Shown in pieces: positions 17,419 to 26,583 of a stretch of DNA of 64,000 nucleotides. Made by a program: the position numbers and the translations under genes. How positions within the stretch are numbered: position 1 is the stretch's first letter; each line of letters begins with the position of its first letter. The notes beneath the pieces are model-generated. The model had not been told where the DNA came from. It worked only from the letters and a program-made list of their open reading frames with translations, and made no database searches. Source of the DNA: Winogradskyella vincentii (lineage in GTDB: Bacteria; Bacteroidota; Bacteroidia; Flavobacteriales; Flavobacteriaceae); the NCBI RefSeq assembly GCF_020166345.1, contig NZ_JAIUJS010000003.1, positions 124,001 to 188,000 of the forward strand, given 5' to 3'.

Positions 17419-19179
17419 ATGAAATATTCTAAAATTCCCTTATCACAAACTGTAGTTGCTTTATGCGAAGCGCAGAATATTCAGCATGTTGTTATTTCTC
17501 CTGGTAGTAGAAATGCACCTTTAACAATCGGATTTACAAATAATAAATTTTTTAAATGCTACAGTATTGTAGATGAACGTTGTGCGGCATTTTTTGCTTT
17601 AGGTATTGCGCAGCAGTTAAACAATCCTGTTGCACTAGTTTGTACATCGGGAAGTGCCCTTTTAAACTATTACCCAGCAATATCAGAAGCATATTACAGC
17701 AATATTCCTTTGGTGGTTTTATCTGCTGACAGACCAAAACATCTTATCGATATTGGTGATGGGCAAACCATTAAACAAAAAAATGTATTTGGAGATCATG
17801 TGGTTTATAGCACTAATTTGAAGTTAGACCTTGATGAAGAATCGGTAAATAAGAATGAAGAAGAATTACCAATTTTCAAAAGTATTGAAAACCAATTAGA
17901 GCGATTTTTAGGGCTTCAAAAAGACATTCAGTCATATAACGAATTGGAAATAATAAATGCTTTAAATATGGCTAGATTAAATTCTAGGCCTATACATATC
18001 AATATCCCTTTTAATGAACCGCTATATGAAACCATTGAGCATCCCAGCATAACTGTTAAAGATTATGAAGTATTAAATAGAAATGAAGATTTTAATGATG
18101 ACGACATAAAGGCTTGCGAGGATATATGGAATGGTGCTGACAAAAAGATGATTTTAGTTGGTGTTCTTCCTCCTAACTCAATTGAGGAAGATATATTAAA
18201 TCAAATTGCTGACGATAGGAGTTTAATTGTCTTTACTGAAACCACCTCAAATCTCAATAATCCTGATTTTTTCCCAGGAATTGACAAAATAATTGCTCCC
18301 ATAGATGATTCTGGTTTTAAAGAGCTTCAACCAGATTTATTAATAACACTTGGAGGTCTGATCATATCAAAAAAAATCAAAGCGTTTCTCAGAAAATACA
18401 AACCAAAACACCATTGGTATATTGGGTTAAACAATGCAAATGATACTTTCTTTAGTTTGAGTATGCATTTAAGAATCGCTCCGAATAGATTTTTTGCAGA
18501 CTTTTTACCAAAAGTTAGCATTGATAAAAAAAGCAATTATAAATCAAAGTGGATTGATGTAAGGCAAAAACGACGCAAATTGCATGATTCTTACTTAAAG
18601 GAAATTCAATTTTCAGATTTTGTGGTTTTTGACAAAATACTTTCAACATTACCTCTTAATAGCTTACTACATGTAGGTAACAGTTCTGCGATAAGATACA
18701 CACAACTATTTCAGTTAAGAAAGGATATAAGCGTATTCTGTAACCGAGGGACTAGTGGTATTGATGGCAGTACGAGTACAGCAATTGGAGCTTCTGTTAT
18801 ATCAGATAAACGCACAACTTTTATAACAGGTGATCTTAGTTTCTTTTATGACAGTAATGCTCTTTGGAACAATTATATTCCAAACAACTTCAGGATTATT
18901 GTAATTAATAATGGAGGAGGAGGTATATTTAGAATATTACCTGGACATAAAAACACTGATAATTTTGACACATTTTTTGAAACCAAGCATAACTTAAACG
19001 CAAAGCATTTATGTAAAATGTTTGGATTTGAATATCAATCGGCAAATGATTCTGAGAAGTTAGATTCATGCTTAGATACTTTTTATAATCCATCGGCCCA
19101 ACCTAAACTACTTGAAATTTTTACTCCCTCTAGATTAAATGATGAAATACTTCTCAATTACTTCGATTATATTAAATAA
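17419..19179 (+). CDS. menD: 2-succinyl-5-enolpyruvyl-6-hydroxy-3-cyclohexene-1-carboxylate synthase MenD
   Basis: 586 residues from ATG 17419 (TTG one codon earlier is also in frame). MenD is a thiamine-diphosphate enzyme that joins isochorismate and 2-oxoglutarate. It shows HVVISPGSRNAPLT at the N-terminus, DERCAAFFALGIAQ with the catalytic Glu, CTSGSALLNYYPAISEA, and the ThDP motif GDLSFFYDSNALWN to VINNGGGGIF. Length and motifs are intact. It is the last gene of the menI-menF-menD run; about 100 bp of AT-rich sequence separate it from the DUF2853 gene. Confidence 0.96.
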   Translation: MKYSKIPLSQTVVALCEAQNIQHVVISPGSRNAPLTIGFTNNKFFKCYSIVDERCAAFFALGIAQQLNNPVALVCTSGSALLNYYPAISEAYYSNIPLVVLSADRPKHLIDIGDGQTIKQKNVFGDHVVYSTNLKLDLDEESVNKNEEELPIFKSIENQLERFLGLQKDIQSYNELEIINALNMARLNSRPIHINIPFNEPLYETIEHPSITVKDYEVLNRNEDFNDDDIKACEDIWNGADKKMILVGVLPPNSIEEDILNQIADDRSLIVFTETTSNLNNPDFFPGIDKIIAPIDDSGFKELQPDLLITLGGLIISKKIKAFLRKYKPKHHWYIGLNNANDTFFSLSMHLRIAPNRFFADFLPKVSIDKKSNYKSKWIDVRQKRRKLHDSYLKEIQFSDFVVFDKILSTLPLNSLLHVGNSSAIRYTQLFQLRKDISVFCNRGTSGIDGSTSTAIGASVISDKRTTFITGDLSFFYDSNALWNNYIPNNFRIIVINNGGGGIFRILPGHKNTDNFDTFFETKHNLNAKHLCKMFGFEYQSANDSEKLDSCLDTFYNPSAQPKLLEIFTPSRLNDEILLNYFDYIK

Positions 19180-19283
19180 TGACGAGAATCATTTACTTCA
19201 GAAATGTGACTTATCCATTTTTTAAGTGTCTAAAAATTAGTTATCTTTAATAAGAAAAAAAAATAATCTAAAACATTAAAAAA

Positions 19284-19622
19284 ATGAGTAAAAGAGATGA
19301 ATTAATCGCAAAATATGCGGCAGATTTAAAAGACAAGTGTGGTGTTAAACCAGATATGGATTTGTTAACCAAAGTAACAATTGGTTTAGGCCCTTCAATT
19401 TATAATGCAGATTCATCTACTGTTTCTGGTTCTGATGACAAAGAATTAGCCACGGTAAAGAATAACTTTTTAATTAAAAAATTAGGATTAAAGGCTAGTG
19501 CTGATTTAGATGGAGCAATAGACTCAGTAATTGAAAAGTACGGTCGTTCTAATAGAAACAAGTATAGAGCAGTAATCTATTATTTATTAGTTAAACACTT
19601 TAAAAAAGAGTCAGTTTACTAA
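19284..19622 (+). CDS. DUF2853 family protein
   Basis: 112 residues, small, soluble and helical, with no signal peptide. The C-terminal motif GRSNRNKYRAVIYYLLVKHF and the N-terminal KYAADLKDKCGVKPD are typical of DUF2853, a family with no known biochemical role. It has its own terminator downstream and so is likely a single-gene transcript. Its position between menD and cvfB does not point to a function in quinone synthesis. Confidence 0.85.
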   Translation: MSKRDELIAKYAADLKDKCGVKPDMDLLTKVTIGLGPSIYNADSSTVSGSDDKELATVKNNFLIKKLGLKASADLDGAIDSVIEKYGRSNRNKYRAVIYYLLVKHFKKESVY

Positions 19623-19642
19623 GATCTAATTACAAACAATTT

Positions 19643-19677
19643 AAAAGCGCTTTGATATATTATCATAGCGCTTTTTG
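19643..19677 (+). terminator. rho-independent terminator after the DUF2853 gene
   Basis: Nine-base arms 19643-19651 and 19667-19675 with an inner five-base extension (TGATA/TATCA), then a T tract. Confidence 0.85.
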
Positions 19678-19690
19678 TTATTAATATCAA

Positions 19691-19698
19691 TACCTTTG
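19691..19698 (+). promoter_or_regulatory. -7 promoter box directly before cvfB
   Basis: TACCTTTG fits TAnnTTTG; only four bases separate it from the first ATG (19703), so the mRNA may be leaderless. Confidence 0.55.
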
Positions 19699-19702
19699 CA
19701 AA

Positions 19703-20539
19703 ATGATGCAATTAGGAGAATACAATACATTAGAGATTTTAAGAGATACAGATCCTGGTTTGTTTTTAGGTGATGAAGAAGGTAATGAGGTTTTATTACC
19801 AAACCGATATGTGCCTGAGGAGTTTAATATTGGAGATAAAATTGAGGTTTTTGTTTATTTAGATAACGAAGAAAGACCAGTAGCCACAACTGACAAACCA
19901 TATATTGCCAAGGGGGATTTTTCACTTTTAAGATGCAATCAGGTAACAAAATATGGTGCTTTTTTAGATTGGGGATTAGTTAAGGAATTATTCTGTCCTT
20001 TTAAGGAACAAGCATTTAAGATGAAGGCAGGTGGATGGTATTTAGTGCATTGTTACTTAGATGAAGAAACAGAAAGACTTGTAGCTTCTAGTAAGACCAA
20101 TAGATTTCTTGATAATAAGGAGTTGACGGTTTCAAAATTTGACGAAGTTGATTTAATTGTATCTCATCCATCCGAAATTGGAATGAATGTAATTGTCAAT
20201 AAGAAACATCTTGGATTGGTTTTCAAAGATGATATTTTCAAAGACATTAGCGTAGGAGATAGATTGAAGGGTATTGTTAAGAAAGTTAGACAAGACAATA
20301 AATTAGATATTCTTTTAAGTCAGATAGGGTATAGAAATATAGAGCCTAATGCAGAAATTATACTTAAGGAATTAAGCGATAATAGTGGATTTATTCCATT
20401 ACACGATAAGTCCGATCCTGATGATATTAAACATCAGCTTCAAATGAGTAAAAAGAGTTTTAAGAAAGCTATAGGAGCTCTTTATAAAGAGCGTTTAATT
20501 ACCATTGAATCAAATGGTATAAGACTAGTTCAAAATTAG
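19703..20539 (+). CDS. cvfB: S1-domain RNA-binding protein, CvfB family
   Basis: 278 residues. It contains tandem S1-like OB folds: EYNTLEILRDTDPGLFLGDEEGNEVLLP at the start, CNQVTKYGAFLDWGLVKELF in the middle, and DRLKGIVKKVRQDNKLDILL near 190-210. A C-terminal winged-helix follows (MSKKSFKKAIGALYKERLI). This is the layout of CvfB/YitL proteins, first known as virulence regulators in Staphylococcus and thought to bind RNA. The second codon is also ATG (19706), so the start may be one codon later. Confidence 0.88.
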   Translation: MMQLGEYNTLEILRDTDPGLFLGDEEGNEVLLPNRYVPEEFNIGDKIEVFVYLDNEERPVATTDKPYIAKGDFSLLRCNQVTKYGAFLDWGLVKELFCPFKEQAFKMKAGGWYLVHCYLDEETERLVASSKTNRFLDNKELTVSKFDEVDLIVSHPSEIGMNVIVNKKHLGLVFKDDIFKDISVGDRLKGIVKKVRQDNKLDILLSQIGYRNIEPNAEIILKELSDNSGFIPLHDKSDPDDIKHQLQMSKKSFKKAIGALYKERLITIESNGIRLVQN

Positions 20540-20605
20540 AAAGCTTTAAAAATTTAATTAGATTCTCAATTATTAATTGATCAGAAATCATTGTTATTAA
20601 TTCCT

Positions 20606-20613
20606 TATTTTTG
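20606..20613 (+). promoter_or_regulatory. -7 promoter box of menB-menA
   Basis: TATTTTTG fits TAnnTTTG, 20 bases before the menB ATG. Confidence 0.6.
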
Positions 20614-20633
20614 CAGTTAAATTCCTGAAAAGA

Positions 20634-21473
20634 ATGAACCAAATAGATTGGAAAATTGTTAAAACCTATGAAGATATTACATATCAAAAATGTAATGGTG
20701 TAGCAAGGATAGCTTTTAATAGACCTAACGTAAGAAATGCATTTCGCCCTAAAACAACATCAGAATTATATGATGCGTTTTACGATGCAAATGAAGATAC
20801 TAGTATAGGTGTTGTATTATTAAGTGCAGAAGGACCTTCAACAAAAGACGGGATTTGGAGTTTTTGTTCAGGTGGAGATCAAAAAGCAAGAGGTCACCAA
20901 GGATATGTTGGTGATGATGGTTATCATCGCTTAAATATTCTTGAAGTGCAACGATTAATTCGTTTTATGCCAAAAGCAGTAATTGCCGTTGTTCCTGGTT
21001 GGGCTGTAGGTGGAGGACATAGTCTACACGTGGTTTGTGATTTAACATTGGCTAGTAAGGAGCATGCAATTTTTAAACAAACAGATGCTGATGTTACCAG
21101 TTTTGATGGTGGCTATGGTTCAGCATATTTGGCAAAAATGGTTGGGCAGAAAAAGGCTCGTGAAATTTTCTTTTTAGGAAGAAACTATTCAGCACAGGAG
21201 GCTTATGAAATGGGTATGGTTAATGCAGTAATTCCTCATGAAGAATTAGAGCCAACAGCGTACCAATGGGCCCAAGAGATTTTAGCTAAATCTCCAACCT
21301 CAATTAAAATGTTGAAGTTTGCAATGAACTTAACAGATGATGGTATGGTTGGACAACAAGTGTTTGCTGGTGAAGCAACGCGCTTGGCATATATGACAGA
21401 TGAAGCAAAAGAAGGCAGAGATGCTTTTTTAGAAAAAAGGAAACCTAACTTTCCTAAAAAATGGATTCCGTAA
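20634..21473 (+). CDS. menB: 1,4-dihydroxy-2-naphthoyl-CoA synthase MenB
   Basis: 279 residues of the crotonase fold. It closes the second ring of the naphthoquinone from o-succinylbenzoyl-CoA. Motifs: RIAFNRPNVRNAFRPKT, CSGGDQKARG (oxyanion hole and MenB-specific region), VPGWAVGGGHSLHVVCDL, and QTDADVTSFDGGYGSAYLA with the MenB-type Asp. It is followed after 15 bases by menA. Confidence 0.96.
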   Translation: MNQIDWKIVKTYEDITYQKCNGVARIAFNRPNVRNAFRPKTTSELYDAFYDANEDTSIGVVLLSAEGPSTKDGIWSFCSGGDQKARGHQGYVGDDGYHRLNILEVQRLIRFMPKAVIAVVPGWAVGGGHSLHVVCDLTLASKEHAIFKQTDADVTSFDGGYGSAYLAKMVGQKKAREIFFLGRNYSAQEAYEMGMVNAVIPHEELEPTAYQWAQEILAKSPTSIKMLKFAMNLTDDGMVGQQVFAGEATRLAYMTDEAKEGRDAFLEKRKPNFPKKWIP

Positions 21474-21488
21474 TCTAAAAGCTTTTGA

Positions 21489-22394
21489 ATGAAAAAAATT
21501 AAACCGTGGCTATCAGCCATGCGCTTAAGAACATTACCATTATCCGTTTCGGGTATTATTTTAGGAACCTGCTTTGCCTATTTTAATGGGCATTTTAGTT
21601 GGTGGGTTTTAGTACTAGCTATTCTAACAACCATGAGTCTTCAGATACTTTCAAATTTGGCTAATGATTACGGTGATGGTGTTAAAGGAACAGATAATGA
21701 TGAACGGGTTGGGCCAGAAAGAGCAATTCAAAGTGGAGCTATAACTCCAGATCAAATGCTCGATGCTATAAAGTTTAATATTGTTGTGGTAATTATTTTA
21801 ACATTCGCGCTAATTTGGGCCGCCTTTGGTCCAAATGAGTTCTTATTATTGCTTTTGTTCGTAACTCTCGGAGCAATGTCCGTTTATGCTGCGCTCAATT
21901 ATACCATGGGAGATTCTCCTTATGGTTATAAAGCGTTAGGTGATGTATTTGTCTTTATTTTTTTTGGATTAATAAGTACTTTAGGAAGTTACTTGTTATA
22001 CACTAAATCAATTGATAATGTTGCAATTTTACCAGCAATTGCCTTAGGATTTTTGAGTGTTGGTGTATTAAATCTAAACAATATGCGTGATATTCAGTCT
22101 GATGCAAATTCAGGTAAAATAACACTTGCGGTAAAACTCGGTTTAAAAAAGGCTAAATCATACCATAATTTATTGATTTTAGGAGCGATGTTGCTATCCA
22201 TTGTTTTTTCAATACTTTATTATGTTGAGCCCTACAATTTCTTATATCTCCTTTCATTTATACCTTTTGTCATTCACTTAATAAAAATTAATAAAGCAAA
22301 GGATCCGAGTGACTTTGACAGTCAATTAAAGGTACTTGCGTTATCAACTTTTCTCTTTTCAATATTATTAGGGATTGGATATATTTTGTATTAA
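21489..22394 (+). CDS. menA: 1,4-dihydroxy-2-naphthoate polyprenyltransferase MenA
   Basis: 301 residues, about eight or nine transmembrane helices, UbiA superfamily. The first Asp-rich motif is NLANDYGDGVKGTDND and the second NNMRDIQSDANSGK, both needed for Mg-pyrophosphate binding. MenA attaches the prenyl tail to DHNA in the inner membrane. It lies 15 bases after menB and 36 bases before the metallo-beta-lactamase-fold gene. Confidence 0.95.
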   Translation: MKKIKPWLSAMRLRTLPLSVSGIILGTCFAYFNGHFSWWVLVLAILTTMSLQILSNLANDYGDGVKGTDNDERVGPERAIQSGAITPDQMLDAIKFNIVVVIILTFALIWAAFGPNEFLLLLLFVTLGAMSVYAALNYTMGDSPYGYKALGDVFVFIFFGLISTLGSYLLYTKSIDNVAILPAIALGFLSVGVLNLNNMRDIQSDANSGKITLAVKLGLKKAKSYHNLLILGAMLLSIVFSILYYVEPYNFLYLLSFIPFVIHLIKINKAKDPSDFDSQLKVLALSTFLFSILLGIGYILY

Positions 22395-22430
22395 ATTTAT
22401 TCTGGAGATTATTCTATAAAATAATTAATT

Positions 22431-23105
22431 ATGAAAGTAACTTTTTACGGACATGCCTGTTTAGGCATTCAAATTAAGGACATAAATATACTAGTCGATC
22501 CTTTTATTTCAGGAAATGAAAAAGCGTCACATATTGATATAGATACATTAAAGGCAGATTACATTTTGGTAACACATGCACACCAAGATCATACATTAGA
22601 TGTAGAAGCTATTGCGAAGCGTACTGGTGCTGTTATTGTTTCTAATTATGAAATTGTAGTTCATTATCAAAACTTAGGATTAAATGGTCATCCTATGAAT
22701 CATGGTGGTTCTTGGGAGTTTGATTTTGGTAAAGTAAAGTATGTAAATGCAATACATACTTCTTCATTTCCGGATGGAAAATACGGAGGCCAACCAGGAG
22801 GTTTTATTATTGAAGGAGATAAAACAATTTACATAGCTGGAGATACGGCATTGACTTACGATATGCGACTAATAAGAAAACAATTTGATTTAGATTTAGC
22901 CGTATTACCTATTGGTGATAATTTTACAATGGGAGTTGACGATGCCATACAAGCTGCTAGATACGTTGATTGTGATAAAATACTAGGTTATCATTACGAT
23001 ACTTTTGGATATATTGAAATTGATAAACCTAGAGCAAAGGCAAAATTCGATTCTAAATTAAAGAAATTGTACTTATTGGAAATCGGTGAAAGTTTAGACG
23101 TTTAG
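22431..23105 (+). CDS. metal-dependent hydrolase, UPF0173 type (metallo-beta-lactamase fold)
   Basis: 224 residues. The metal motif is THAHQDHTLD, with a further His in AIHTSSFPDG, Asp in YIAGDTALT and His in GYHYDTFGYI. This is the UPF0173 (YtkL-like) group, cytoplasmic hydrolases with no settled substrate. The gene lies 36 bases after menA on the same strand and may share its transcript. The convergent SDR gene begins six bases after its stop. Confidence 0.87.
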   Translation: MKVTFYGHACLGIQIKDINILVDPFISGNEKASHIDIDTLKADYILVTHAHQDHTLDVEAIAKRTGAVIVSNYEIVVHYQNLGLNGHPMNHGGSWEFDFGKVKYVNAIHTSSFPDGKYGGQPGGFIIEGDKTIYIAGDTALTYDMRLIRKQFDLDLAVLPIGDNFTMGVDDAIQAARYVDCDKILGYHYDTFGYIEIDKPRAKAKFDSKLKKLYLLEIGESLDV

Positions 23106-23111
23106 AAATAA

Positions 23112-23903
23112 CTACCGTACTTGACTTTTCATTACCATTTTGTGCAGTAACTTTGGGAAAAACCTCTTGAGGTATATTCCCTTGGTTTCACCTTTACCTA
23201 TATAGGCTTCAAACTTTTCTTTCTTAATTGCTTTAATCATCCGTTTTACAAAAACATTTGGTGAAAGCCCTTGTTCTGTTGCTTCGTCTTGTTGTTTTTG
23301 TGTTGATCCGTCTCCAGTTAAAGCATTTCGTGCAATATTGGTGTTCACAAATCCAGGGCATATCATTGTTACTTTAATATTATCCTTTTGATGCTCCATT
23401 CTTAAGGCATCAAAAAAACCATGCAAGGCATGTTTAGCACCACAATAAGCAGATCTATATGGTGAGCTAAATTTTCCCATTAAACTCGTCACAGTTACAA
23501 AATGACCTGATTCATTTAGTATAAAATGAGGCAATAAGGCTTTTGTTAATGCAACCGTTCCTAAATAATCAATTTCCATTAGTTTTTTATCTACCGAAAT
23601 GTCAGTGTCTATTATTAGAGAACGTTGACTTATGCCACCATTATTGATTAAAATGTCAATTTTACTGAAGTAATTAATTGCCTCTTTACATATTTCTTGC
23701 ATGTTCTGATAATCCGCTAAATCAAATGGCAATACTTCTATATTATGGTTATTTGAACATTCCTTCTTAACTTCATTCAATACATCACCACGTCTAGCTG
23801 AAAGAATTAATTTGCAATTGTTCTTAGAGAGTTCAAGAGCAAGTGCTTTGCCAATTCCGCTTGATGCACCTGTAATCCATATTACTTTATCTTTAAATGT
23901 CAT
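23112..23903 (-). CDS. SDR family oxidoreductase
   Basis: 263 residues. A classical short-chain dehydrogenase: TGASSGIGKALAL for NAD(P) binding, an adenine-region Asp (LPFDLADYQN), NNGGISQRS, catalytic Ser in VTSLMGKF, and YCGAK with Tyr and Lys. The KrrF-PKLLHKMV-rich tail resembles mammalian DHRS7-like members. The start overlaps the stop of the sterol desaturase-family gene by four bases, so the pair is co-translated and may act on one lipid-like substrate. Substrate unknown. Confidence 0.88.
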   Translation of the reverse strand: MTFKDKVIWITGASSGIGKALALELSKNNCKLILSARRGDVLNEVKKECSNNHNIEVLPFDLADYQNMQEICKEAINYFSKIDILINNGGISQRSLIIDTDISVDKKLMEIDYLGTVALTKALLPHFILNESGHFVTVTSLMGKFSSPYRSAYCGAKHALHGFFDALRMEHQKDNIKVTMICPGFVNTNIARNALTGDGSTQKQQDEATEQGLSPNVFVKRMIKAIKKEKFEAYIGKGETKGIYLKRFFPKLLHKMVMKSQVR

Positions 23904-24796
23904 TGTTTAGAATTAGTTTCTAGCCACTCTTCTCTAAGTTCATCGCTTATTTTACCAGTACCATCATGCTTCCATCCAGGTGGTTTGATGAGATATTGCA
24001 ACCTATCCTTTATGGATTTATTACCACTAAATACATCTTTAAACATGTATACCCATTCAATAAAGGCAATTTTTATTGGGTTGAAGGTATTTATGTTTTT
24101 AACCAACCCATAATTTACTCTTTCACTTTCTAATTCTGGTTGAAATGTACCGAACAATTTATCCCAAATTATCAAAATGCCTGCATGATTTCTATCTAGA
24201 TAAATAGGGTTGCTTCCATGATGAACTCTATGATGAGATGGTGTATTAAATATAGCCTCAAACCATTTTGGCATTTTATTTATTGCCTCTGTGTGAATCC
24301 AAAATTGATACAATAAACTTATTGACATTTGAAGCATTATCATGGCAGGATGAAACCCTATTAAGGGTAACCACAACCAAAATATAAAAGTGTAAAATCC
24401 ACCACTCCAGGTTTGTCTCAGTGCAGTACTTAGATTGTAGTGTTTAGAAGAATGATGTACTACGTGCGATGCCCAGAATAACCTACACTCATGCGAAATT
24501 CTGTGAAACCAATAATAGGCAAAATCATCAGCAAAAAACAACAATACAAATGACCACCAAACAATAGGTATTTCTAATAATCTAAAACTATCATAAACCC
24601 AGAAGAATACTAAAAGTACAAGTGCTTTACTGCCAAATCCCAAAAACACATTACCCAAACCCATAGCAATAGAAGAAAAAGCGTCTTTTGGTTCATAGGT
24701 CTTTATACCCATTTTAATGGTAACATAGAATTCTAGCAACATTGCTAAAATAAAGAATGGTATGGCGTATAGTATTATGTTAGGAAAATCTGGCAT
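23900..24796 (-). CDS. sterol desaturase / fatty acid hydroxylase superfamily membrane protein
   Basis: 298 residues from the ATG at 24796; a TTG at 24838 would add 14 residues and run into the divergent promoter. It has several transmembrane segments and the three His clusters that bind a di-iron centre: HRISH, HVVHHSSKH and HHRVHHGSN. Members hydroxylate or desaturate lipids using oxygen. Coupled to an SDR gene, it may form a two-step oxidation of a membrane lipid. It lies amid menaquinone genes, but no known menaquinone step needs it. Confidence 0.87.
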   Translation of the reverse strand: MPDFPNIILYAIPFFILAMLLEFYVTIKMGIKTYEPKDAFSSIAMGLGNVFLGFGSKALVLLVFFWVYDSFRLLEIPIVWWSFVLLFFADDFAYYWFHRISHECRLFWASHVVHHSSKHYNLSTALRQTWSGGFYTFIFWLWLPLIGFHPAMIMLQMSISLLYQFWIHTEAINKMPKWFEAIFNTPSHHRVHHGSNPIYLDRNHAGILIIWDKLFGTFQPELESERVNYGLVKNINTFNPIKIAFIEWVYMFKDVFSGNKSIKDRLQYLIKPPGWKHDGTGKISDELREEWLETNSKQ

Positions 24797-24822
24797 TTTT
24801 TTATTTAGAAACGTGAGTTGCG

Positions 24823-24830
24823 TATTTTTG
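24823..24830 (+). promoter_or_regulatory. -7 promoter box before the DUF2490 gene
   Basis: TATTTTTG matches TAnnTTTG and lies 24 bases before the ATG at 24855. Confidence 0.6.
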
Positions 24831-24854
24831 TATTTCAAAAATAACCCATTTTAT

Positions 24855-25544
24855 ATGAAGTTAAAATTACTTGTATTCATTTTAATTGCCAATGTATTTG
24901 GTCTATCTGCACAAGTTGATGAATCTCAGACTGGTGCATGGTATATGTATTTTTATAGCCATAAATTTAATAATAGTGAATTTGGCATTCAAGGTGACTT
25001 TCAATATCGAGATTGGCAAGGTCTTGGGGATAAAGAACAGTTATTGCTCAGATCTGGTTTTACCTACACGCCCAAGAACGTAGGCGTTACTTTTACCTTG
25101 GGATATGGAAATATTACAACAGGGCAATATGGTAATAGTGATGAAACTTCAGCTGAAAGTAGAATTTATCAAGAGGCTTTAATTCCACAAAAACTTGGAA
25201 ATCGCGTTTATCTAACACATCGTTTTAGGTTTGAACAACGATTTGTTGAGGATCAAGATTTTAGGACAAGATATAGGTATAATCTTTTTTTAAATGTCCC
25301 TTTAAATAAAAGTGATTTGTCACCAAAGGCATTTTATATCGCGCTTTACAATGAACTCTTCATCAATGGGCAGACTGATATAGGTGATTCTAGAACGGTT
25401 GAATTATTTGATAGAAACCGTACCTATCTTGGGATGGGATATGTATTGAATCCAAAAATAAGGTTTCAATTTGGATGGATGAATCAGAAGACTGTGAATT
25501 GGGGCAAAGGTCAGATTCAATTAAGTATGCATCATAATTTTTAG
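24855..25544 (+). CDS. DUF2490 family outer-membrane protein
   Basis: 230 codons from ATG 24855 (a longer reading frame from 24762 would destroy the signal peptide). The N-terminus MKLKLLVFILIANVFGLSAQ is a signal peptide. The mature chain alternates hydrophobic and polar residues as in a small beta-barrel, with TGAWYMYFYSHKFN near the start and RFRFEQRF and RTRYRYNLFLNVPL in the middle, as in DUF2490. Probably an outer-membrane barrel; function unknown. Only four bases separate it from menC, so it may be the first gene of the menC operon. Confidence 0.83.
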   Translation: MKLKLLVFILIANVFGLSAQVDESQTGAWYMYFYSHKFNNSEFGIQGDFQYRDWQGLGDKEQLLLRSGFTYTPKNVGVTFTLGYGNITTGQYGNSDETSAESRIYQEALIPQKLGNRVYLTHRFRFEQRFVEDQDFRTRYRYNLFLNVPLNKSDLSPKAFYIALYNELFINGQTDIGDSRTVELFDRNRTYLGMGYVLNPKIRFQFGWMNQKTVNWGKGQIQLSMHHNF

Positions 25545-25548
25545 GTCA

Positions 25549-26583
25549 ATGCATGCTAACTATTTCAAGTATATTTTAAATTTCAAAAAGCCAAGTGGTA
25601 CCTCTCGAGGAATCATGAATACTAAAGAAACTTGGTTTATCAAACTTGAAGATAATGGTAAAATTGGAATAGGTGAGTGTGGTATTTTAAGAGGATTATC
25701 AATTGACGATAGACCTGATTACGAAGAAAAGCTGAAATGGGCTTGTGAAAATATCCATTTAGGGTTAGAGGTATTGATTACGGAGTTAGAGGAATATCCA
25801 AGTATCCAATTTGGTTTAGAAATAGCCTTTATTTCATTGAGTAGTAGCAATGAGTTTATATTATTTCCGTCTGCCTTCACGAAGGGTTTAGATTCCATTC
25901 CTATTAATGGACTAGTTTGGATGGGAAGTGAGGATTTTATGCGCAGTCAGATTTCAGAAAAAATAGATTCTGGTTTTAACTGTATTAAGTTGAAAATTGG
26001 AGCAATTGACTTTCAAACCGAACTTAATATTCTTAAATCTATTCGTAAGGAATTTTCAGAATCTGATATTGAGCTTCGGGTCGATGCAAACGGAGCTTTC
26101 TCAACACGTGAGGCTCTGGAAAAACTGAAAAAACTATCAGACTATAAGATTCATTCAATTGAACAACCTATAAAACCAGGTCAATATGATGAAATGGCTA
26201 GTTTATGTGATGTTACACCAATTCCTATTGCCCTTGATGAAGAATTAATTGGTGTTTTCAACCGAGATAGAAAAAAAGTTGTACTTCAAGATATTAAACC
26301 TCAATACATCATATTAAAACCTAGTTTAATTGGCGGATTTAAAGGAAGTAGTGAGTGGATAGATTTGGCTAAGGAGAATGACATTAATTGGTGGGTAACA
26401 AGTGCATTAGAAAGTAATATTGGATTAAATGCTATCGCTCAGTGGACTTACACTTTAGAGAATAAAATGCCTCAGGGATTAGGTACTGGTGGCCTATTTA
26501 CAAATAATTTTGTTTCGCCATTAACGGTAAAAAATGGTACTTTGCGTTATAATATTAATCAAGATTGGAATTTTAATTTATGA
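25549..26583 (+). CDS. menC: o-succinylbenzoate synthase MenC (enolase superfamily)
   Basis: 344 residues. MenC dehydrates the MenD/MenH product to o-succinylbenzoate. The enolase-superfamily residues can be seen: CIKLKIGA (catalytic Lys), LRVDANGAF (metal Asp), HSIEQPIKP (Glu), PIALDEEL (Asp) and YIILKPSLIGGF (Lys). Some relatives are dipeptide epimerases, but the short spacing to CPBP and menE favours MenC. Its TGA overlaps the ATG of the next gene. Confidence 0.9.
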   Translation: MHANYFKYILNFKKPSGTSRGIMNTKETWFIKLEDNGKIGIGECGILRGLSIDDRPDYEEKLKWACENIHLGLEVLITELEEYPSIQFGLEIAFISLSSSNEFILFPSAFTKGLDSIPINGLVWMGSEDFMRSQISEKIDSGFNCIKLKIGAIDFQTELNILKSIRKEFSESDIELRVDANGAFSTREALEKLKKLSDYKIHSIEQPIKPGQYDEMASLCDVTPIPIALDEELIGVFNRDRKKVVLQDIKPQYIILKPSLIGGFKGSSEWIDLAKENDINWWVTSALESNIGLNAIAQWTYTLENKMPQGLGTGGLFTNNFVSPLTVKNGTLRYNINQDWNFNL

